Positions 1 to 11,333 of a DNA stretch of 64,000 nt are shown one piece after another; the stretch's first letter is position 1; each line of letters starts with the position of its first letter. This stretch comes from Smallanthus sonchifolius. Lineage: Eukaryota; Streptophyta; Magnoliopsida; Asterales; Asteraceae. A program made the translations under genes and the position numbers. The notes beneath the pieces were generated by a model. The model was not told the origin of the DNA. It saw nothing but the letters and a program-made list of their open reading frames with translations, and did no database searches. Location: positions 50,789,880-50,853,879 of the forward strand of contig CM042042.1 in NCBI GenBank assembly GCA_023525975.1. The letters are read 5' to 3'.

Positions 1-1010
1 ATTGTCAGCCCTAATTGTTTGCACCCCCAGTATCTCTCCCTCTCTGTCTCTCTTCTCTCGTTCATGCAACTATCGCTAGTCGTAGCAAACACTAGTCGCA
101 GAGGTAACACAAGAGGCCACTTTTCCCAACCCTAGCCCCCTAACAACGTGAATGAGACTCGAATGATGACCATGTCATCCAACTTTTTGGACCTCTGACT
201 CTTAAACTTGAAGACAATGGCGAAGTGAGAGGTTTAATTCTCTTCTATGACTACTCTAAATGGTCATGGAAATTAATCATTGCACTCATGGTCGTTTTTA
301 TAAATTAATAATTATACATGTCATTTAAATTAATATATATTGTTAATTAATCTGTGTTTACGTACGTATATAAGAATCAATACAAAGCCTTATTTACAGT
401 GAGAGCCTATTTAGGCCAGAATAATTGGGCTAGTTTACAAAATTTTATGGGCTGAATAAGGCCGAAAACATCTAAAGAAAATAATTAAATCAATTTTTTT
501 AATTTATAATATAAAAAGTTAATTTTTATTTACACATCTTTTAAAACTTATATGAATAACCTAAAACTCGATTGTTAATGAGTTTTTACTCGTTTTTACA
601 GATAAGAGAGGGTAGAGATTACCAAAACTTCTCCTTTGTTACGGTATGAAACAATTACCACTGACCCATCAGTATCAAGGATGATGATCTCAAAGATTTT
701 TAGTTAACCTTTTCAGCCGAACAATGCTTTGAATTTGGATGTCTAGGCCATATCTAGCAATTTCTGCCCCCAAAACGTTATTCTAACCTCTTCATACAAC
801 AACTTCCATGATATGTTAAAAAAATGGGAAGTGGTTATCTGTTGCAAAAAAAAAACTCATTGTCAAAAGAGTAGAAAGGTTATAGTAAAACACTAACATA
901 AGAAACTCAAATATGGTGAAACATTCATATTCACATTACTAAATACATTAAAAGGAAGTCAAATTGAATACTGATACTTTCATTGGATGTCTCTCACCTC
1001 TTGCTTTTAG
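1..1010. other. AT-rich intergenic DNA, no gene seen
   Basis: No open reading frame of useful length on either strand. The first 150 bases are CT-rich and contain several 'ccctag' motifs, as in a plant 5' leader, but no coding sequence follows, so this may be the edge of a gene lying outside the window or a gene relic. The rest is ordinary AT-rich DNA with homopolymer runs. Confidence 0.5.
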
Positions 1011-1014
1011 TTAT

Positions 1015-1430
1015 TTTTTCAGTCCTATCTCATATCGTATATAATATACGTTTTTAACTCGTTTAATTTTTTAATAATTTTGTTTTTCTTCAATAACTTT
1101 TGTTCGTTAACTAAAAAAAACAGTGTGCGCGGCTGTTTTTAGTTTTTTTGTCAACGTTATGATTTTTTTTTAAACGGAGTTATATTCAAAATCGATTTTT
1201 TTATGGTAGTCTATAGCGAGTGTCGTTACCGTTGTGGTATTGTGACAAACCGAACATATTACGAGGGAACAACATCATTGTCGATATTGGTATTATCGGA
1301 ACCCCGTCTCGATATTGTTTTTTGGGTTTTTGACGACCCGAACCAATAACGGCCAAGTTCCTGCCGCTTGGCATGGCCGAAAAACGACCAGACTAGCGCG
1401 ACGAAGCGCGCGGGGGGGGACTATTAAAAA
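1015..1430 (+). mobile_element. Helitron-like repeat, family B, copy 1
   Basis: This stretch is recognisably the same sequence as 19405-19840. Both contain, in order, a 'gcggctgttttt' or similar block, a run of T, a 'ttaccgttgtg' block followed by 'gtga-aaacc', an 'acaacatc' block, a 'ggtat' block and 'cctgcc'. The right end has a GC hairpin (GCGCG-acgaa-GCGCGC at about 1398-1412). The 19840 copy ends in CTAG followed by T, the classic Helitron 3' end, so this is called a non-autonomous Helitron relic. Its left edge is not resolved and its own CTAG end has been lost. Confidence 0.5.
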
Positions 1431-1439
1431 GTATGATAG

Positions 1440-1685
1440 ACTGCTTTTTGTATTATAGTGCCATATTTCCAACTTGTAAATTTAAAAAAAAGGAGTGCGG
1501 GACTGTGTTTTTTTTGTCAACGTTCCGATATAAAATTACTTGAAAACGGAGTTGCATTTATAATCGAATGCGTTTTTGCTATCGTATCTTATATCGAGTG
1601 TCGTTAGTGTTATAATATTGTGACAAACCGTACCTATTATTAACGAATTATGTGACATGACACCCGTCATGAAGCGCATGTATTC
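1440..1685 (+). mobile_element. Helitron-like repeat, family B, partial copy 2
   Basis: A second, shorter copy of the preceding repeat lies directly behind it. It repeats 'gtcaacgtt', 'ggagttgcattta', 'tatcgagtgtcgtta' and 'attgtgacaaaccg', and ends near 'catgaagcgcatgtatt', which matches the family B hairpin end around 19395-19410. The tandem arrangement of a long and a short copy is also seen at 19230-19840. Confidence 0.45.
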
Positions 1686-1689
1686 AAGT

Positions 1690-2560
1690 AGTTATATTTG
1701 AATGTAAAGTAGCTTATCTTCATTGTTGTGAGTGGAAGTGAAACAAATTATCGTCTCGAACAAATGAATGCAGTGTGACGTAGAATGTAATTGAGCTCGT
1801 GTAGAAAAATGTCTTTCTTGTTCTTCTTCAAATGACGAAAGAGAGCTCGAAACGACTAGTCTGATCCGGTACGATATAGATTAGATGATTTGAGTCATAG
1901 AGGTTATACTTGTTTTTGAAAACAAGTAGTGAACTTATCTAAAAGTTAGAATACAAGTCATGAAAACTGTTTCATTTTTAAGTCATGAACTTATATGAAA
2001 AAGTAGTCGTGAACTTTAATAATAGTTTCATACTTACTCTAAACCTACTTCTAAATCTACACTTTTGTTCACAGTAAAACTAAAACTCGCAACCACTTGA
2101 AAAGAAACGTCTCCTAATTCTACTTCTCTCGTTTTATACACTATTACATAAACAACATTCACATAAATGTGTTCTCTATATCACCGTCTTCATCTTATTT
2201 ACTCAATTTCGTTTAATTTATACATGATAAAAAAGTAAATGTTTGCGTCAGATGTCACAATTACGTGAGCACAAACTATTTTGGACGCATAACTATTTTA
2301 TATTTTATTTGTTAATTTCTAAATTTTCATTACTATAATTTTTAAATCTTCAACAATGATGATTTAATATTTTATATTCACTAAAATCGAGTTTTTATAT
2401 ATTTTAATGATAATAGAAATACATGGATAATTACAACCACTAGATTAGTCTACTACCAAAGGTGTATAACCAATACTTTACCAAAATGATGAGGTCTTTG
2501 GTTCAAAATGGGTCCAAGTTGGGCCAAGGGATTTTCTCATATATGAAGGGTTTCCTCCTG
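1690..2560. other. AT-rich intergenic DNA upstream of the dyskerin gene
   Basis: No supported gene. Around 1915-2030 a loose repetition of 'aagt(c/a)(a/g)tgaactt' and 'gaacttat' is visible. No convincing TATA box was assigned for the following gene. Confidence 0.4.
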
Positions 2561-2790
2561 TGAGAGTGGAGATGATCGGGTGGGTCAGTGGCCCGTCAGT
2601 GAACCAAATTGTCGTTAAAAAAAAAATACATGGATAATTCCTCAAAAAATAAAAATTATTTCGAAAAAAAAAACGAATATAAATTTACAGACCCTATTAA
2701 AATCTCTCAAAACCCTAAACCCATTTTCAAAACCCTAGCCACACCTCACTCCGGTAACTGCCTTCCCTACCGACGTTACAAACCGCCGCC

Positions 2791-4515
2791 ATGTCCGAAG
2801 TCGACCTCCATCGTTCCGATAAGAAGAAGAAGAAGAAGAGCAAGTCGAAAGATACCGACTCAATCAATGAAAAACCAGAAGATGCCGCCGCAGCCGCCGA
2901 TTACCTGATCAAACCGCAGAGCTTTACACCGGCAATTGACACATCGGAATGGCCGATTCTCCTTAAGAACTACGACCGATTGAATGTACGAACCGGCCAC
3001 TACACGCCGCTCCCGTCCGGTTACTCTCCTCTCAAGCGCCCTCTCGCTGAATACATCAGGTACGGTGTTATTAACCTAGATAAACCTGCTAACCCTAGCT
3101 CACACGAGGTTGTAGCCTGGATCAAACGAATCCTCCGTGTCGAGAAAACCGGTCACAGCGGCACTCTCGACCCGAAGGTCACCGGAAACCTAATTGTTTG
3201 CATTGATAGAGCCACTCGGTTAGTTAAATCGCAACAAGGCGCCGGTAAAGAGTACGTTTGTGTCGCTCGCCTCCATTCTGCAGTGCCTGATGTTGCCAAA
3301 GTGGCTAGGGCACTGGAGACATTGACCGGTGCGGTTTTTCAACGACCGCCGTTGATTTCCGCCGTTAAACGGCAGCTTCGAATTAGGACTATTTACGAGA
3401 GTAAGCTGCTGGAGTATGATGCTGAAAAGCATTTGGTTGTGTTTTGGATCTCTTGTGAGGCTGGAACTTATGTTAGAACTATGTGTGTTCATCTAGGGTT
3501 AATTTTAGGGGTGGGTGGGCATATGCAGGAATTGAGGAGGGTTCGGTCTGGGATTATGGGGGAAAAAGATAATATGGTAACTATGCATGATGTTATGGAT
3601 GCACAATGGATGTTTGATAATTATAGGGACGAGAGTTACCTGCGGCGCGTGGTTATGCCGTTGGAGGTGTTGTTGACTAGTTATAAGAGATTAGTGGTGA
3701 AAGATTCTGCTGTGAATGCTATCTGTTATGGTGCTAAGCTGATGATTCCAGGGTTGTTGAGGTTTGAAAACAATATTGAAAACGGGGAAGAAGTGGTTTT
3801 GATGACTACGAAAGGGGAAGCGATAGCTTTAGGGATTGCGGAGATGACTACTGCTGTGATGGCGACTTGTGACCATGGGGTTGTGGCGAAGATCAAGAGG
3901 GTGGTGATGGATAGAGATACATACCCTAGAAAATGGGGGTTGGGTCCCACGGCTTCGATGAAGAAGAAGCTGATTTCTGAAGGGAAGTTGAGTAAGCATG
4001 GGAAACCGAATGAGAAAACTCCGGCTGAGTGGGCGAGGAATGTTGTTCTTCCTACTGGTGGTGATTCTATGGTTGCTGGTCTTGCTGCTGCGCCTGCACC
4101 TGCACCTGAACAGACAGTGGAGGAAGGTACTGAGTCAGTGAAAGTTGACAGTGAGAAGAAGAAGAAGAAAAAGAAGAAGGACAAGGATGATGAAGATGGT
4201 GATGAAGGGCGTAAGCGTAAATTAGAAGATGTGGATGTTGCAGAAACTCCGGTTTCCAAGAAAAAGAAGGTTGAATCTGAAGAAGAAAAGGTGGAAGGTG
4301 AGACTACAGAGAAGAAGAAGAAGAAGAAGAAGAAGAAAAAGAAGAAGAAAGATGGTGATGCAGATGTAGCTGATTCAGCTGAGAATGGTGATGGGGATAG
4401 TAAATCTGAAAAGAAAAAGAAGAAGAAGGATAAAGACGTTGGCACCCCTGAAGAAGCAAGCAAAAGTGAGAAGAAGAAGAAAAAGAAGAAGAAAGATGCA
4501 GAGGAGGAAGAGTAG
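2791..4515 (+). CDS. CBF5: H/ACA snoRNP pseudouridine synthase (dyskerin/CBF5/NAP57), intronless
   Basis: Catalytic subunit of H/ACA small nucleolar ribonucleoproteins, which converts uridine to pseudouridine in rRNA and other RNAs in the nucleolus. The 574-residue protein has a lysine-rich N-terminus (11-20), a dyskerin-like segment (about 45-105), a TruB catalytic domain with the GTLDPKVTGNL motif and its catalytic aspartate at 127, and a PUA RNA-binding domain (about 300-375). The last 130 residues are a highly charged lysine/glutamate tail of KKKKKK runs, typical of plant and animal dyskerins as a nucleolar signal. The ATG at 2791 follows a GCCGCC context, and the reading frame upstream (2609-2908) belongs to a different frame, so this start is chosen. 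A single exon is normal for plant CBF5. Antisense frames under the tail are artefacts of the AAG-rich repeat. Confidence 0.96.
   Translation: MSEVDLHRSDKKKKKKSKSKDTDSINEKPEDAAAAADYLIKPQSFTPAIDTSEWPILLKNYDRLNVRTGHYTPLPSGYSPLKRPLAEYIRYGVINLDKPANPSSHEVVAWIKRILRVEKTGHSGTLDPKVTGNLIVCIDRATRLVKSQQGAGKEYVCVARLHSAVPDVAKVARALETLTGAVFQRPPLISAVKRQLRIRTIYESKLLEYDAEKHLVVFWISCEAGTYVRTMCVHLGLILGVGGHMQELRRVRSGIMGEKDNMVTMHDVMDAQWMFDNYRDESYLRRVVMPLEVLLTSYKRLVVKDSAVNAICYGAKLMIPGLLRFENNIENGEEVVLMTTKGEAIALGIAEMTTAVMATCDHGVVAKIKRVVMDRDTYPRKWGLGPTASMKKKLISEGKLSKHGKPNEKTPAEWARNVVLPTGGDSMVAGLAAAPAPAPEQTVEEGTESVKVDSEKKKKKKKKDKDDEDGDEGRKRKLEDVDVAETPVSKKKKVESEEEKVEGETTEKKKKKKKKKKKKKDGDADVADSAENGDGDSKSEKKKKKKDKDVGTPEEASKSEKKKKKKKKDAEEEE
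4140..4512 (+). repeat. AAG/GAA-rich low-complexity coding repeat (dyskerin tail)
   Basis: Runs of AAG, AAA and GAA codons encode the KKE tail of dyskerin. The longest are near 4153-4176, 4311-4350 and 4470-4494. Such triplet runs are slippage-prone, so the number of lysines may vary between alleles. Confidence 0.8.
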
Positions 4516-4987
4516 ATATAATAAGATGGTTGCAGGTCTCTATTAGAGTTGAATTCATATGTTTATCTGTTGTTTTGCATGATTGCTATGTGTTTCTGAG
4601 ATGTTTTTTAAGGATTTTGGTGCCCTGTTGAAGTTAAATTTGTCTTATAATTTACCTGCATCCCTACAAATTTTGATATCCATAGTTCGTTTGTTAATGC
4701 ATCTTAGTTATTTCAAGGCATTTGGTGCCTGTTTGGCGACTATACTAATAGTATACTAACCCGCGATGACACAATATGTCGTTGGGCGATCAGGTTTTGA
4801 CATTTGCGCGCTTGTAAACTACAATGTTTAGGGTTTATAGAAACTTGACTTTATAAACTTGATTCACATTGCATGTTGGATTATCAGACAACTATTTTAA
4901 GAGACTTGTTATTTAAAAAATCCATCTTCTAAGAAACATGCTGCTGCAATAGTAACACATTGTACTTTGCAATGCTAGTAAGTAATA
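4516..4987. other. Dyskerin 3' flank, no further gene
   Basis: Contains the probable dyskerin 3' UTR (T-rich, about 4516-4700) followed by AT-rich spacer. Nothing else is supported. Confidence 0.5.
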
Positions 4988-4995
4988 TTTTGGAT

Positions 4996-5370
4996 TAGAG
5001 GTGCACAAACCGGATTTTTTTCGGATCCGGATCCGTCATCGTTGGTCAACGACCGGACACGAGGGAACCGGTTCCGGATCGGAACCGGTTCCGGATCGGA
5101 TCCGGTTTTCGGAGTGGAGAGGTGGAACCTATTTGGAACCTGATCTGACTAAATATCTGATTTTATCCGGTTGGATCCCGATTTTTTCCCCATTTTTTGT
5201 GTCCGATTTTGTCCGATTTTTATCCAGTCCGCAAAAATCCTTGGAACCGGTTCTAGATCCGGCGGATCCTAAAAAATCCGGTCCGGTTCTTTTTTATCCG
5301 GTTAGGGTCGGATCCGGTTTCGGATTATCTTTCGGATCGGGTCCGGATCCGGTTTGTTTGTGCACCTCTA
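4996..5370. mobile_element. hAT-like MITE with CCGGATCC-rich interior
   Basis: The ends form inverted repeats: TAGAGGTGCACAAAC at 4996 and its complement gtgcacctcta ending at 5370. They are flanked by near-identical 8-bp direct repeats, TTTTGGAT (4988-4995) and ATTTGGAT (5371-5378), the target duplication size of hAT transposons. The interior is filled with repeats of GGATCCGG and CCGGTTC-like words on both strands. The open frame across it (5001-5417) has no recognisable protein and is a by-product of this repeat. Confidence 0.75.
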
Positions 5371-5378
5371 ATTTGGAT

Positions 5379-6129
5379 TCAAGTTCTGTTCAACAGTTCA
5401 ACATCCCTCCGGTATGATAACTAAATGCGACAATCTAGACCCGTTTACCTATAAATGGGTCGATTTAGGCTATATTTTATCTCCATCCAGTCAAATTAGT
5501 AAAATTAAAAAAAGTCTTAGCTAACAAGGTGTATTCAAATGCTTTTGACATTCTAAATCTCTTTATTCAAAAATAATATAAAGGGAAACAGTCATAAGTG
5601 ATCAAAAATCTAAACACGGTTTTGAGCTTGAAGGGTTGTTGAGGAGCAGCTCGTCTTTCCTCTGCTACTAAAAGTTGCAGAGCATCCAGAGCTTTACATG
5701 ATGAACAAGATGAATACTAAGAGCATTCACAGATCGTTCTTTATAATTATATGAGTGAGTTTTGTATATTTTATGAAGTGGTTGTGAGTGGAGGAGAGAG
5801 AAAACATATAAGGTTTTTGTAAATATAAGGATAAAAGTAGTGGTTTTTAGTATAATTATAAGGATAAGAAGAGAGAAAAGTAGAGATAAAAGGAAAAAAA
5901 AATAGTGTTTTTTATTGTAATTATAATTATAAGAATATGGAATATAAAGAACGGACTCGGAATGCTCTAAACGACTACAAGTCACGAGCCAAAATAATGT
6001 ATAAAGGAACAAAAGACTAGCTTGCATACCATTTAATGTGTAAAGAAATACAAGTCAAGAGCCAAAATAATAAAATATTTCAAAATAAAGGAACAAATGC
6101 ATACATTTTATTCTAATTTATATAAAACA
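5379..6129. other. AT-rich spacer, no gene seen
   Basis: Includes a purine-rich stretch 5785-5900 with repeated 'ataagg' and 'gagaga' words. The antisense frame at 5668-6027 is low-complexity (poly-Phe/Leu/Tyr) and is not supported as a gene. Confidence 0.4.
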
Positions 6130-7240
6130 CTAGTGTTAGAACCCGTGTATTACACGGGGGTTGAATAAAAAATATAATATGAAATAAAGCAATGATGAAT
6201 ATAATTCATAAATGAGTATGTATTTATTCGTATACAATGTTCGATGTTTTCTCTCAACATCATGCCGAAGAATAGACTTCTGGCCTCCAAGCGTAAGCAA
6301 ACTTTAGCCATTGTTTTTATAAAATCTAGAAATAAACCATGTATTCAATGACTTAACAAAATCAAGTTGCTAACTATGTAAGAAAACATGAAATTGACTG
6401 CAGCTCGTACAAAATGAAGAAACAAACCATGTATTCACAATTTTTTTTCTATAAGTATTTAGGTATATGTTTTTTACATAAAACTTGTTTATTACAACGT
6501 GTTTTATAATAGAAATTATATATTTCTATATTTTATAAAAAAATTATATAACAAAAGTATTTTTATTACGTACAATTATAAAAAACAAAAATACAATTAC
6601 TAACCAAACACGGGTCTGTAACCGACTAACCCGGACCAGGGCCGTACATACAAGAACCGAGAAACAGACCCGAGAGAGTGGGTGGGTTCTAGGTATGATG
6701 GGTTTCACATGTATGGCTTGAAATCAATTCTAGGTACCCATAAACTCATGTTTGTTTAAACTGAAGCAGATGCTTTGAACTGAAATAAAAAACTAAAATC
6801 CAAACTCATTCTCTTTTGACTGAAATCTAAACAAAATTTAAATCAAATTGTCAACTTGCAGCTAAAACCCAAAAAGCTAACAAACTTAAAACCTAAAAAT
6901 CCAAACTCATTTAAAATCAACTATTAATAAGCATGAATTATGCATACGACAGCATACACATACCGATTACACACGTATCTATACACTGAAACATACAACA
7001 GTTAATCCGAACACATATACATTGAAGATATGGATCACATACATACATGCTTGATGATCAACTCTGAAATGATGATACAATCAGATGAGAAGGGAGACAT
7101 TGAACCGAAGGTGAATAGTAGAGCCAACTATTTGTTTTCTCTTTATGCACGTATGTATTGCAAACACCTAAAAAATATAGAAATCTTCATTAAAATTTAT
7201 GGTTCCATAGGTTTTAATGAGAACCGAAGGGTCATACCCT

Positions 7241-7354
7241 TACCCAGATCGAAACCAATTACATGAATATTTGAGAACCGAGAACCAAACCAACCTTTAC
7301 CCAGATCGAAACCAATTACATGAATTTTTGAGAACCGAGAACCAAACCAACCTT
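7241..7354 (+). repeat. 57-bp tandem duplication
   Basis: Two head-to-tail copies (7241-7297 and 7298-7354) begin 'tacccagatcgaaaccaatt' and differ at only one position (gaatat versus gaattt). They end with 'gaaccgagaaccaaaccaac'-type words. Very recent duplication inside the candidate large Helitron. Confidence 0.9.
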
Positions 7355-7877
7355 GCTACACAGGTCGGTCTCAACGGGTTTCAAGGGTAGGATCGTGAAA
7401 ATGCTCACTCCTACTTACAGATTGTACATGAGATCCGGATCTTGCAGGAGATAAACAAAAGTTAGAGAAACAATAATTATAATTTAAATAGAAAAGGGGG
7501 GCTTATTTAAGTACATTGCAATCCAATTCTATGTTCTTCTTATTCAAACTCCAGCTTTATAATTGCAATCTAGTTTTAGGTTTAAATAAAAAAGATTCTA
7601 ATTCTAAGAAGAGTGAGAAAGATTTAGGGTCAATAGATCAAATTGTAGAAAAGATTTAATAGTTGAGATTAAATTGTAGGAGAAAAAGTTGCTGAAAGGG
7701 TATTTTAGTCTTGGCCACTTTTGTTGACTTTTTATCAAGTTTCCCCCTCTTTTTAAAACATTCATAACTTTTACATGCGACATTATTTTTTCAAAAAAAT
7801 TACACCATAAAAACGAACGTTTTTTTATCTTTAAAACGAGTATAGTGTCGTTATAAACAAAAACGATTTTTTTTTAC

Positions 7878-8775
7878 GTTTTTCAGCTCATTGTGTAATT
7901 AGTCAGGTCAATGTGTAATACAAGTTCATTGTGTAATACAAGTTCACTGTGTAATACAAGTTCATTGTGTTATATGTATTTATCATTGTGTTTTACGTTT
8001 TCCAGCTCATTGTGTGATTAGTCAGGTCATTGTGTAATACAAGTTCATTGTGTAATACCACGTCTGGTCATTGTGTAATATCTGGTCATTGTGTAATTAG
8101 TCAGGTCATTGTGTAATACAAGTTCATTGTGTAAAACAAGTTCATTGTGTAATACCACGTCTGGTCATTGTGTAATTAGTCGGGTCATTGTGTAATACAA
8201 GTTCATTGTGTAATACAAGTTCACTGTGTAATTAGCCAAGTCATTGTGTAATACAAGTTCATTGTGTAATTAGTCAGGTCATTGTGTAATACAAGTTTAT
8301 TATTTAATACAAGTTTATTGTGTAATACCACGTCTGGTCATTGTGTAATACCACGTCTGGTCATTGTGTAATACAAGTTCATTATGTAATTAGTCAAGTC
8401 ATTGTGTAATACAAGTTCATTGTGTAATACCACGTCTGGTCATTGTGTAATATTTGGTCATTGTGTAATTAGTCAGGTCATTGTGTAATACAAGTTCATT
8501 GCGTAATACAAGTTCATTGTGTAATATCACGTCTGGTCATTGTGTAATACCACGTCTGGTCATTGTGTAATACAAGTTCATTATGTAATATCTGGTCATT
8601 GTGTAATACAAGTTCATTGTGTAATTAGTCAGGTCACTGTGTAATACAAGTTCATTGTGTAATACCACGTCTGGTCATTGTGTAATTAGTCAGGTCATTG
8701 TGTAATACAAGTTTATTGTGTAATACAAGTTCATTGTGTAATAAAACTTCATTGTGTAATACACAATGACCATTA
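7878..8775 (+). repeat. Combinatorial minisatellite built on TCATTGTGTAAT
   Basis: About 45 copies of the 12-base core TCATTGTGTAAT are joined by a small set of interchangeable linkers: ACAAGT (18-bp unit), TAGTCAGG (20-bp unit), ACCACGTCTGG (23-bp unit) and ATCTGG (18-bp unit). The linkers occur in mixed order, with locally repeated combinations such as CACGTCTGG then TAGTCAGG then ACAAGT, which indicates higher-order duplication. A block 'ttttacgttttt/ccagctcattgtgt' occurs at 7872 and again at 7991. The array closes with a near palindrome CATTGTGTAATACACAATG (8749-8769). No coding frame crosses it on either strand. It is not a CRISPR array: there are no unique spacers. Confidence 0.95.
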
Positions 8776-10770
8776 TGCCCTCCATTTAAAAACAATAAAA
8801 TGACACATGTCAAGCTTAGAATCCTTCTTACCCTTCTTATTTTTAAAACCCTTTTTACTATAACCTAACCCTTGCAATCTATATCCATGATTCTTCATTA
8901 TCCCAAAATCCATGTTGTGTATTAAAGAACACCATACAGAATTCCAAAAGTGGCATACACAAAGCACCATACCTCAACAACCAAAAGTGGTATAGCCAAT
9001 TATACCATGTCTTTAAAAAAAATTATAATGCAATCCTTATGTAGGTTTATATATTCATCTAATCATTAAAATAAAAAAAAATTGACAATCACCTTTTTAA
9101 ATTAGGTGATTATATAAATCAGAAGCTAAACCGTAGCACCCTTAATAAGCAGGCACTTCCCCCTATTAAAAATTAAAATCATCTACCAACTATCCCTTTT
9201 GAGCTTCTACTTCATTCTAAAACAGAATATGTACTTTCGTAGCCTATCTGCCTATATTTTAGTATTCTTGACATATATACAATCATGTTATACTATGAAT
9301 GGATTAACTTCTTGATCACAGTTTCAACAACAAAATCTAACTACAAGAGTACCTGTTGTGTGAAATATTTTAGAAGCCTCAGCAACAGTATAGTCACTTA
9401 TCAATTTCTCATATCATATCGTGTCTGCAGATCTTAAACTCCTGTTAAAAAAATCATTAATATCAAGATACCGAATAAAATATTTCAAGATACAAAAAAA
9501 GTGAAAAACCATTGCTTGTTAACATCTATAATGTAGACGCGACAAAACAAACATTAAGATACACCATGTGTCTTTCCAAGCATACAACCATACATTTTAT
9601 AGAGTAATGTAAGCAAGTCCATTTACAATAATACATGATGGGTAGGCGTTAAACGACTAAAATTAGCATGTTTTGAACTATTTACAAGCTTCCTAAGTTT
9701 ATGAAAGTACCACCAACAGAAGATCATGGTTGTTAGACGAAGTTGAGCAGCATCACTGGGAGAAAACTACTAAAAACATGCCATAGCCCGTTCAAATCCA
9801 TATCCTTTTTCAAGGAACTCAAAATCTGTTGTGCATCAACATTTACAAAACCTTGATACATGTTTCCATCTTTTCCTCCTTAAAGAACCTCCCTATAAGA
9901 CAAAAAAATAAAAATAAGAATAGGTTATTAATACTTCATTGCAAAAAGAACATGTTTTAATGTCATGCAATGTTAATCCATCCATCTGTAAAACAAAAAC
10001 ATTGAAATAAACAGTATAGAATCCAAAAACGTAATAATTTCATGTTTGTAAGGTGTCTTCTCACCACCAAGATGAAGTCTAAAATCGAACATAATGTCCA
10101 TTTATGACTCTTCATCAGTTTCTTTAGCAGAACCCTGTTGCTGAACTCGCCTTGCTATCTGAGGAGCTTGGAGAGTGGCCTAGCCAGAGGCCAAATGCCA
10201 ACCTGGTTTGCGCTCCAGATCTAGACTCACCCACACGAGCGGAACTGCTTACACTTCTAAAGGCATCAGGGGCATGGTTTCCACCAAAACCCATATTGTG
10301 GAACCTGAAATCCATTCAAGTTATTCACAAGTCTCTTATTATAACGGTCAACTAACTTCCGGGTTACACATAACATCTACAAAATCAAAGGTATTTCTAA
10401 ACTAAAGATCTAGGGTCAGCTAGCTATCAACATAAACCGCACACATTGCACCCCCACTGACAAAACTCGTCGATCCATTTGCTTATATATTAATCCAAAA
10501 CTATATCAATCAACTATAGCAACAGATAGAAGTTCTGTAAGAATCCACCAGTGCAGCCTCTTGAAATGTTCATCCTGTTTCATATAAATTGTATGAGGTT
10601 TACAAAACTGAGAAACTAACCCAATAACATATAATGGTTCATAAAACTATTTTAATAAACAAGTGGTTTAAAAATCCAATTGTATTCGTTAATAGGTCAC
10701 AGAAGATGAATCAAAACCACTGCAACAATTAATCTCAATTTTAACAAAGTGAACCATTAGAAACCTAAAT
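8776..10770. other. Unassigned interior of the candidate Helitron
   Basis: AT-rich with a few GC-richer patches. A short minus-strand frame at 10315-10124 (63 residues, Ser/Ala/Gly-rich, no recognised domain) sits in the GC-richer patch and might be an exon captured from a host gene. That is inference only. No other coding signal is convincing. Confidence 0.3.
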
Positions 10771-11328
10771 TGTTAGAAATCCTGTAAAGAAAATAAAACG
10801 AAACAAGTAAATAGAAACAGTGATCCGGGCTTGTGTTTGACACAATTCCCTTAAACAGATTCGCGGTCTGTTCCCAGGGTACGCCGGATAGAAACAACCA
10901 CAGTGTGCTCGTAGCGCAGAGAGTTGGGATTATCAGTTGTGTTGTTTTCTGATAGCACCAGGACTAGTTTTATAACCGGAAGGCCATAACGTATTACCAT
11001 TAAGCTGTAATAATGGGAGTAGCCGATCAGTTATGAAGGTCAACAGTCTCTAAACAAAAACGAGTGCAAAAAATCGCCTCACGCGGGCCCGGGTTTTCGG
11101 AGCTGCATTCGTGCGGGTACACGAGTTTGAAGAAATTCTAGTCGAAACCCAGTTTTTCACACCCCTCCCTGCGCGAGGGTAGGACATGTGGTAAAACATA
11201 TCATGAAGCTTCAAATGAGTAGTGAAAGCTTTACCTTATAAACACCACCTCATTTTGTTCCCAAACCGATGTGGGACAAGCTATTACCACTTAGACATTC
11301 ATTTACACTTATACCCAAACTTTCAACA
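10771..11328 (+). mobile_element. Solo LTR (558 bp), probably of a Copia-type element
   Basis: Starts TGTTAGAAATCC and ends TTTCAACA (a TG...CA pair), and is flanked by a perfect 5-bp direct repeat TAAAT (10766-10770 and 11329-11333). These are the hallmarks of an LTR left after unequal recombination removed the internal region. A TATA-like 'ccttataaacacc' near 11230 and the common plant LTR word 'ccgatgtgggac' near 11265 support a + orientation. Assignment to Copia rests on the terminal sequence and is less certain than the solo-LTR call. Confidence 0.85.
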
Positions 11329-11333
11329 TAAAT

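Noticed and set aside
3220..4558. Antisense open frames opposite dyskerin (for example poly-Phe/Ser frames at 3726-4463 and 4304-4558)
   Set aside because: They are the complement of the AAG/GAA codon runs and have no independent coding character.
5001..5417. 138-residue open frame
   Set aside because: It runs through the hAT-like MITE and consists of repeats of its GGATCCGG words.
7878..8775. CRISPR-like array appearance
   Set aside because: The units are tandem with a handful of recurring linkers, no unique spacers, and the setting is a plant nucleus.
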